Assembly: GCA_030605665.1 (NCBI GenBank)
Contig: JAUWHW010000023.1
Location: 1-53,036, forward strand
Length of the DNA: 53,036 bases
Source of the DNA: Dehalococcoidia bacterium
Lineage (GTDB): Bacteria; Chloroflexota; Dehalococcoidia; GIF9; AB-539-J10
Direction of reading: 5' to 3'
Of this stretch, positions 47,880-53,036 are shown piece by piece. How positions within the stretch are numbered: the first letter of the stretch is position 1; each line of letters opens with the position of its first letter. The notes beneath the pieces were generated by a model. That model saw only the letters and a list, made by a program, of their open reading frames with translations, was not told where the DNA came from and ran no database searches. The translations under genes and the position numbers were made by a program.

Positions 47880-48812
47880 CTAAAAGCGGATGTCATTCAT
47901 CGTTAAATAGGTCTGCGCATCCACTTCACCACGAGCATAGGCTTCGTGCCAGCCTTCGGGGACAGGGGCTTTTCTATACCAAAGAACTCGTTCAGCTTCA
48001 AGCAGACTGCGGCAATGCCCCATAAAGTCAGCAGCACAGATAACCTTGCGCCCACTAAGAGAAGAAAGACGATCCAGCCATTGCTCCCCCTTCTTGGAGC
48101 GCATCAAGTGGTGGTCGAGAATTAGTATGTCAACCTCTTTAGCCAATCGCAAAATCCTACGTAGTGCCTTTTCTTGCTCTTCAAAAGAAAGGCTGGGCAG
48201 ATAAATGGGTGGACCAGATGCAAGTACTATGCTTGGCTGCCACATAAGAATCCTCTCCATCGCTTCATCGTTGAGCATCTGGATATCTGAAGCATGCACA
48301 AAAACATCGCTCCTGTCTTCAATCCGGGTCATCATTACATTACCACCACGACTGCCTACTTCCCCATGAGGAACTGGCAGAGAAAAACTTAAAGGGCTGT
48401 CAACCTTTCCTTCGGAAACTGTGAAGTTGCGGTCGAGTCTCTTAGCTAAAGCTCTTGCTCGATAAGCCTGGCTAGAGGAAAGACCTCTTATCCCCTTCAC
48501 CCAAAGTCGGGGATACTTCAGGGATTCAGCAACACGTTCCACCGACAACTGGTACGGGTTGGCATCAACTAACGGAATGTGGTCTCCATGATAATGGCTA
48601 ATGACAACGTCGGTGGCATCTTCTAATGCCTTTTGAATCTTCTCTTTGGTTCTTTCAGAAGCTACAACCTGAACCGGGTGTGGTAAGAGACCGTGCCGCC
48701 TAAACCCCAGGGCAACCCCAGGGTCAATAACTACTTTGCGCTCATTTGTCTCAACAACACAACATAGACCACGAACACCTAATGATTCCGCGCCAAGTAT
48801 CTCTATTCGCAC
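47880..48812 (-). CDS. UPF0282-type metallo-beta-lactamase protein
   Basis: The N-terminus MRIEILGAESLGVRGLCCVV and the metal motif VVISHYHGDHIPL (near residue 70) match UPF0282, a metallo-beta-lactamase group found mostly in archaea. HASDIQMLN and ILILDHHLMRS supply further metal ligands. Length is 310 residues. Function is unknown. It is the only minus-strand gene in this part of the accessory region; its archaeal family points to transfer. Confidence 0.82.
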   Translation of the reverse strand: MRIEILGAESLGVRGLCCVVETNERKVVIDPGVALGFRRHGLLPHPVQVVASERTKEKIQKALEDATDVVISHYHGDHIPLVDANPYQLSVERVAESLKYPRLWVKGIRGLSSSQAYRARALAKRLDRNFTVSEGKVDSPLSFSLPVPHGEVGSRGGNVMMTRIEDRSDVFVHASDIQMLNDEAMERILMWQPSIVLASGPPIYLPSLSFEEQEKALRRILRLAKEVDILILDHHLMRSKKGEQWLDRLSSLSGRKVICAADFMGHCRSLLEAERVLWYRKAPVPEGWHEAYARGEVDAQTYLTMNDIRF

Positions 48813-48866
48813 TCCAAAGCCAATATTACACTAATTACCTCTAATTATGATAACTTTATAACAGCA

Positions 48867-49121
48867 ATGAGGGCAGAGAAAAAAGAGAGGTATGGGATAA
48901 GAATTCAGAGGGTTGAAGCTGATTTGCTTAAGTTTGATATCAGCGCTGGCCGTGTTAGGAAGCTTATTTACTGCTATCCCGTTGGCGTCTTAGAAAGGCT
49001 TAGCAAAGCGACTGAGAAACGCCAGCCTAGCCAGCCAGCTACTTACTTTCTAAAGGGTCTTAAGAAATCTAGAATGAAACATAGACCTCAGCCTAATTTA
49101 ATTGAAGATGAAGGCACATAA
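48867..49121 (+). CDS. Uncharacterised basic protein
   Basis: This 84-residue frame is basic and helical, with RIQRVEADLLKFDISAGRVR and KATEKRQPSQPATYFLKGL as distinctive stretches. I do not recognise it. The PATYFLKGLKKSR part resembles the short helical tails of some replication or mobilisation proteins, which is weak. It lacks a clear ribosome site. It may be co-expressed with the next small gene, 6 nt downstream. Confidence 0.5.
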   Translation: MRAEKKERYGIRIQRVEADLLKFDISAGRVRKLIYCYPVGVLERLSKATEKRQPSQPATYFLKGLKKSRMKHRPQPNLIEDEGT

Positions 49122-49127
49122 GTTAAA

Positions 49128-49358
49128 ATGATGATAATAAAATGCGCCAAGTGTAAGGCTAAAGTCTTTAAATACTTGAAATTTGGTAAGGGGCGAATAT
49201 TACACTGCTGGAAGGAGCGGATAACAGAGGACTATAGTGTTCGAGATGGAAGTGAAGTCAAATGCCAATGTGGCAATTCAATTGGGATTGATGAAGGAAG
49301 GTGGATCAAGATGAAACAGCGCTCCTTTACTTATTCCGGAACGAGAACAAGGGGATAG
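49128..49358 (+). CDS. Small zinc-binding protein
   Basis: Cysteines CAKCKAKVFKY and CQCGNSIGIDEG make a zinc ribbon in this 76-residue protein, with LKFGKGRILHCWKERI between them. The family was not recognised. Its tail overlaps the start region of the DUF523 gene. It lies 6 nt after the previous gene. Confidence 0.65.
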   Translation: MMIIKCAKCKAKVFKYLKFGKGRILHCWKERITEDYSVRDGSEVKCQCGNSIGIDEGRWIKMKQRSFTYSGTRTRG

Positions 49359-49366
49359 AATGCTCT

Positions 49367-49813
49367 ATGAAACTTATAAGTGCTTGCCTATTAGGAATTA
49401 AATGTACCTGGGATGGCACAGATAAATACAAGAGTGAGAGGGCTATCGAACTTCTGAAGGACGAGACTTTGATTCCCGTTTGCCCAGAACAACTTGGAGG
49501 GCTGCCCACTCCCAGAGCTCCTCAAGAAATCCAGGGGAGAGCAGGTGAAGATGTTCTTAAGGGCAAATGTAGGGTTATGAATATAAATGGAGAGGATATT
49601 ACCCCAGAATTCATTCGAGGAGCAGAAGAAACTCTGAGGATGGCTAAGCTATTTAAAGTTAGCCAATTTATAGGGAAATCCAGAAGCCCATCGTGCGGTT
49701 TTGGGGAAATATACGATGGTACATTTTCTGGAAAACCAATTGAGGGCGATGGTGTTACCACCGCATTACTAAGAAGAAGTGGAATTAAAGTTATCACAGA
49801 AGAAGATCTATAG
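49367..49813 (+). CDS. DUF523 (TudS-like) desulfidase
   Basis: The protein reads MKLISACLLGIKCTWDGTDK at the N-terminus, VCPEQLGGLPTPRAPQEIQG, and FIGKSRSPSCGFGEIYDGTF. These are the three cysteine-bearing blocks of DUF523, known in one member (TudS) to hold a [4Fe-4S] cluster that removes sulfur from 2-thiouracil. I start it at ATG 49367, since the upstream extension is not conserved. A nucleotidyltransferase relic converges on its end. Confidence 0.85.
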   Translation: MKLISACLLGIKCTWDGTDKYKSERAIELLKDETLIPVCPEQLGGLPTPRAPQEIQGRAGEDVLKGKCRVMNINGEDITPEFIRGAEETLRMAKLFKVSQFIGKSRSPSCGFGEIYDGTFSGKPIEGDGVTTALLRRSGIKVITEEDL

Positions 49814-49930
49814 CTTACCTCCTTTCATTTCACCCCTGGCAAAAGAACCACATACCACTGCACGCGCAACATCGTGACGCTTCAGGACAGGGATAACTCT
49901 GTTTTCCATCTCTTCAAAGTGCCTTCTCAT
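49808..49930 (-). pseudogene. Truncated MNT-type nucleotidyltransferase
   Basis: Forty codons read ENRVIPVLKRHDVARAVVCG followed by SFARGEM, which is the start of a minimal nucleotidyltransferase (GSFARGE motif). The catalytic DxD that should follow is missing; the frame stops within the end of the DUF523 gene. Such domains are the antitoxin half of HEPN-MNT pairs. It is a relic. Confidence 0.6.
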
Positions 49931-50095
49931 TGATGGTTTAAGCTATCATAGATTGCTTTAATTACTCGAAGCAAGGACAAGAGGAATTGTGGATTTTCGA
50001 TAAAGCGAACTCTTTGCAAGGCTGTTGAAGGCAAAAACGTAAGGCTTAGCAAGAGTTAGGGTAGGGAATGTTCATCTTCTAAGGAATGAGTAGTA

Positions 50096-50488
50096 ATGGC
50101 AATTTTCATTACTGGCTATGCAGGCAGAAAATTCGCTGATTTGGTATCGCTTCTAAAGTAGCATAACGTTGCTTTTATTATCGATGTTCGTCGTTTCCCC
50201 CAAAGCACTGTGCCGGAATATAATAAAGAAAACCTGGAGGCAAAATTGCCTGTTCCCCCTTCCTTAATGAGCGAGGTTAGGTGGGAGTAAAACTCTGGGT
50301 GGATTTCGCCGAGGTAGCTATCACAAGCATACAGTTGTCATTGCGAGGCGTAGCCGAAGCAATCTCCAAAAGCGGCATAAGCAACTTCTTTTGACTTCAG
50401 GACTATTGACTAAGATGTCGGCTGTCATCGAAGATATATCGTCGAGACGCTCGCAAACAAGGGTATCAAGACAATTCCCTTAGTATAA
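50096..50488 (+). pseudogene. Decayed DUF488-family gene
   Basis: The frame begins MAIFITGYAGRKFADLVSLL and continues, after an in-frame TAG at 50159, as VAFIIDVRRFPQSTVPEYNK and ENLEAKL, the DUF488 N-terminus. A frameshift near 50285 leads to LGGFRRGSYHKH. About 90 bases later CHRRYIVETLANKGIKTIP and a stop restore the family's C-terminus. A half copy of the repeat seen at 26.7 kb lies in the middle. Confidence 0.75.
50337..50364. repeat. Solo left arm of the composite repeat
   Basis: GTCATTGCGAGGC followed by GCCGAAGCAATC matches the left arm of the outer element at 26718. No right arm follows within 150 bases. It sits inside the DUF488 relic. Confidence 0.6.
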
Positions 50489-50694
50489 ACAGCAAATTGC
50501 TTGCCACCCTAAGCGCCACGCTGAGGAATGCCTGGCAGAGGCAAAGGCGCTAGGAGGGTAAAGATTGAGAACGTGCATCTTTTGGAGGTGGCTATTAAGC
50601 TAGACAGTCAACTTCCTTAACGTTTCCAGTTGTGGTCTGATCTAGTCCAGATAGATGGGTGACACCTGGAGCAGTTTTATGCCATTGTGAGAAT
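50489..50694. other. Gene-free stretch
   Basis: No gene or clear signal was found here. Together with the relics and repeats it makes up the gap of about 1.1 kb between DUF523 and the dehydratase activator. Stop codons are frequent in all frames. The 165 bases from 49931 to 50095 are likewise without a recognisable gene. Confidence 0.5.
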
Positions 50695-50816
50695 AAGGCA
50701 GGGATAAACCCCGCCACTACGGTTACATTTCGTAGGGCCAGGGCTTGTCCCCGACCGGGGGTATGGGGATAGCAATTTCAGGGCTTGCGGCCCTTGTTCC
50801 AAGCTTGCTTGGGATT
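50695..50816. repeat. Array of palindromic hairpins
   Basis: Two units match the halves of the inner element at 26753-26806 but in reversed order: GGGATAAACCCCGCCACTAC (50701-50720), then GTAGGGCCAGGGCTTGTCCC (50732-50751). They are followed by GGGCTTGCGGCCC (50781-50793) and CCAAGCTTGCTTGG (50799-50812), two more hairpins with CTTG or TTGC loops. This is a REP-like cluster. Confidence 0.6.
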
Positions 50817-50898
50817 ACCCTTGTGCTGGGAAGGCGAGGGGACAATGGGTCAGCAATCACGTGAACAGGTGCATGGTCTTTCAATAGAACCCATTTCT

Positions 50899-50907
50899 TG
50901 GTAAAAT
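50899..50907 (+). promoter_or_regulatory. Possible extended -10 before the dehydratase activator
   Basis: TGGTAAAAT (50899-50907) lies 14 bases before the ATG at 50922. The RNA would start about 8 nt before the gene, and no ribosome site is visible. The -35 is weak. Confidence 0.4.
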
Positions 50908-50921
50908 TGTTCCCTGCACAA

Positions 50922-53036
50922 ATGCGTTACTTTTTAGGCATAGATATCGGCTCTGTCAACGTCAAGCTATCGCTTATCGACGAAAGCGGAAAGATTGTTC
51001 AGCTTGATACCGAGAAGATAAGCACGGGCCCCAGAGCGGCGGTCTCTACACTTATCGCCAGGTTAGGCCAGGGGTTCAATCTTGGCCGGATTGTGGCCGC
51101 TGGCGTATCAGGTTCTGGCAAGGACGTGATTCCCAAAGAGCTCGAATGGGCAGAGTACAGCAGCCCACTGTCGATTGCTTCTGGGCTGCTTCATTTCTAT
51201 CCTGATGTTAAAACTATCGTACAAATTGGGGGGCAGAGCACCCTTATCATAGGGCTGGAAGACGGCTTGAGAAAGCCGTGGAAGGTGGCATCTAACCCTC
51301 TTTGTGCTGCGGGCACTGGAAGATTTCTCGAGCAGCAGGCATACAGGCTTGACATCGGCATGGAGGACTTTGCCAGTCTGGCACTGCAGTGTGAGGGCAG
51401 CCCTCCCAGGATAGCTGCCAGGTGCAGTGTCTTTGCTAAAACCGACCTCATCCATCTGCAGCAGAAGGGAGCCTCGGTTGATGCCATGCTTTATGCCCTT
51501 TGCGAAAGCGTTGCCCGAATGGTTACCTCCATTAAGAAGGGGGCTTTTGAGGAGCCGGTGTACTTTGTTGGTGGCGTTGCTGCCAATGCTGCTGTAGCCA
51601 GGGCTCTCAATGATGCCATCTCTGCGAGGAACAAGCATCAAATACAGGTAGCCATTCCTGAAAACCACCTTCATATCGAGTCCCTGGGTTCGGCTTTACT
51701 TTCGAGAGGAAAGACTTCCCGGGGTGTTGTGCTGTTGGAAACCGATGATCGGCAGCACTATTTTGAAATGCCCAGACTCGAAGTTGTTGCCACCCAGGAT
51801 AGCAAGTCAGTGCGGAGTATAGAGAAGGAATGTACGGGCTACCTCGGGGTCGATATTGGCTCTATCAGTACCAAGGCGGTGATAATTGATGAAGCTGGCA
51901 AGAGAGTCATAGGGAAACACTACCTGATGACCACTGGAAGGCCTGTTGAAGCAATCAAGGAAGTCTTCAGGAACCTGCTCCGGAATGGTGGGGACAAGGT
52001 CAAGATAGCCGGCGTAGGTATCACAGGCTCCGGCAGATACCTGGTTGGCAGCTTCATTGGAGCGGACCTGATAAAGAACGAGATCACTGCGCAGACAAGA
52101 GCGGCTGTAGAGCTGGACCCCGAAGCGGACATTATTGAGATCGGTGGTCAGGACTCCAAGCTTGTCATCAAGAGAAATGGCGTTGTCGTTGACTATCAGA
52201 TGAACAAAGCCTGCGCTGCTGGAACGGGAAGCTTCATTGATGAGCTGGCTGAAATGCTCGGTGTCAAAGTCACCAATGGTGAGTTCGCCAGGCTGGCATT
52301 CGCAGCACCCTATACCATTGATCTGGGAACAAGATGTGCTGCTTTTATGGGTCAGGCGGTTGCTTCAGCTCAGCAACAGGGCATGCCCTTGGAGATAATC
52401 ACAGCCAGTCTTGCCAACTCCATAGCCAAGAACTATCTCTCCAAAGTGGTAGGTAACAGAAGGCTGGGCGACAAGGTTATCCTCACCGGGGCGGTATTCT
52501 ACAACGAGGCCGTTGTCTCTGCCTTTCATAAGCAGCTTGAAGGAAAGACTCTGACTGTGCCAGAGCATAAAGAAATCAGCGGGGCAATAGGCGCAGCGCT
52601 TCTGGCAAAAGAGGAAACGGGAGGCCGGGAGTCGAAGTTCAAAGGCTTCCAGAGAGTTGTTGATAGTGAGTGCACTCTTACTACATTCACCTGCAAAGGA
52701 TGCGACAACAACTGCACTATTACCCGGATGGAGACGGGCGATGAGCCTGCTACCTTTTATGGCAGCAGATGTGACCGCTACGATAGCGTTGCCAGCCATG
52801 CAAGGAAGGAGACCTTCTTCGATAAGCGGGAACAGTTGCTCTTCCGGGAGTACCGGGAGGGTTCCGGTACAGGGCCTGCTGTGGGCCTTCCCAGAGCGCT
52901 GCTGGTATACGATTATGCTCCCCTGCTTATCGGTTTTCTCAACGCCCTTGATGTCAAGTGTGTCCTCTCCGGCCAGACTAGCAAGGAAATCATGGAGAGG
53001 GCCATCGAGTTAAGCTATACCGATAGTTGTTTCCCT
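50922..53036 (+). CDS. Fused acyl-CoA dehydratase activator (BcrA/BadF/HgdC type), partial
   Basis: The first 705 residues are present; the frame is open to the window's end, so the gene continues. It has two ASKHA ATPase domains in tandem. The first starts FLGIDIGSVNVKLSLID with LCAAGTGRFLE and RCSVFAKTD; the second starts GYLGVDIGSISTKAVIID with ACAAGTGSFID and RCAAFMGQA. The paired cysteines hold the bridging [4Fe-4S] cluster in HgdC-type activators. A cysteine cluster, CKGCDNNCTI, and the start of a DUF2229 domain (GLPRALLVYDYAPLLIGF) follow. Such proteins reach about 1,400 residues. The substrate is unknown. It is more GC-rich than its neighbours. Confidence 0.9.
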   Translation, partial: MRYFLGIDIGSVNVKLSLIDESGKIVQLDTEKISTGPRAAVSTLIARLGQGFNLGRIVAAGVSGSGKDVIPKELEWAEYSSPLSIASGLLHFYPDVKTIVQIGGQSTLIIGLEDGLRKPWKVASNPLCAAGTGRFLEQQAYRLDIGMEDFASLALQCEGSPPRIAARCSVFAKTDLIHLQQKGASVDAMLYALCESVARMVTSIKKGAFEEPVYFVGGVAANAAVARALNDAISARNKHQIQVAIPENHLHIESLGSALLSRGKTSRGVVLLETDDRQHYFEMPRLEVVATQDSKSVRSIEKECTGYLGVDIGSISTKAVIIDEAGKRVIGKHYLMTTGRPVEAIKEVFRNLLRNGGDKVKIAGVGITGSGRYLVGSFIGADLIKNEITAQTRAAVELDPEADIIEIGGQDSKLVIKRNGVVVDYQMNKACAAGTGSFIDELAEMLGVKVTNGEFARLAFAAPYTIDLGTRCAAFMGQAVASAQQQGMPLEIITASLANSIAKNYLSKVVGNRRLGDKVILTGAVFYNEAVVSAFHKQLEGKTLTVPEHKEISGAIGAALLAKEETGGRESKFKGFQRVVDSECTLTTFTCKGCDNNCTITRMETGDEPATFYGSRCDRYDSVASHARKETFFDKREQLLFREYREGSGTGPAVGLPRALLVYDYAPLLIGFLNALDVKCVLSGQTSKEIMERAIELSYTDSCFP

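Overview
The window is bacterial chromosome, AT-leaning (mid-40s % GC by eye), with tightly packed and often overlapping genes. No rRNA, tRNA, CRISPR array or transposase gene was recognised. The gene mix suggests Chloroflexota, probably Dehalococcoidia: type I-beta DAHP synthase next to AroH chorismate mutase, a dgt-dnaG-rpoD unit, an ECF sigma factor coupled to a DUF5667 protein, a QueG-like double [4Fe-4S] protein, a long fused acyl-CoA dehydratase activator, and an archaeal-type UPF0282 protein. This assignment is inferred from family content and gene order, without any database search.

Region 1 (0-39 kb) is mostly housekeeping. It runs aroH-aroF-ribF-tyrS (+); a PLP aminotransferase beside a decayed DUF1015 gene; purL (-); rpsU-yqeY (-) facing rpsP-khpA (+) from back-to-back promoters; a cation/H+ antiporter, a CBS-pair protein and a bifunctional nuclease (-); PEP synthase (+); and dgt-dnaG-rpoD (+), each overlapping the next. 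After a HIT protein come trkA-trkH-pheA (-), dnaX-recR-recO (-), the ECF sigma/DUF5667 pair (-), and a glycolytic run pth-LOG-eno-MBL-gap-zinc ribbon (-). NAD-dependent ligA (-) is separated from pth by an insertion of about 4 kb. That insertion carries a NUDIX gene, a small overlapping gene pair and a UvrD/RecB-like helicase-nuclease. A second, diverged 3' end of ligA lies at its far side.

Region 2 (39.4-49.9 kb) is accessory. It holds short one-gene units: trmO-like, ClpP-like, two GNATs, vapBC, three DUF3795 genes, a GyrI-like protein, a HEPN-like protein with a membrane protein, HEAT repeats, a dimeric alpha-beta barrel monooxygenase, a methyltransferase, UPF0282, small zinc ribbons and DUF523. 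Two adjacent units share a duplicated structured leader. Two 81-nt palindromes of the same design bracket the methyltransferase gene, like gene-cassette recombination sites.

Region 3 (49.8-53 kb) begins with about 1.1 kb of relics (an MNT nucleotidyltransferase and DUF488) and palindromic repeats. It ends in a more GC-rich dehydratase activator gene that runs off the window.

The strongest candidates for something undescribed are the duplicated covarying leader, the attC-like palindromes, the island between two ligA 3' ends, nested palindromic repeats, an operator-like palindrome over the ECF sigma start codon, and several genes that appear to be transcribed with almost no leader.
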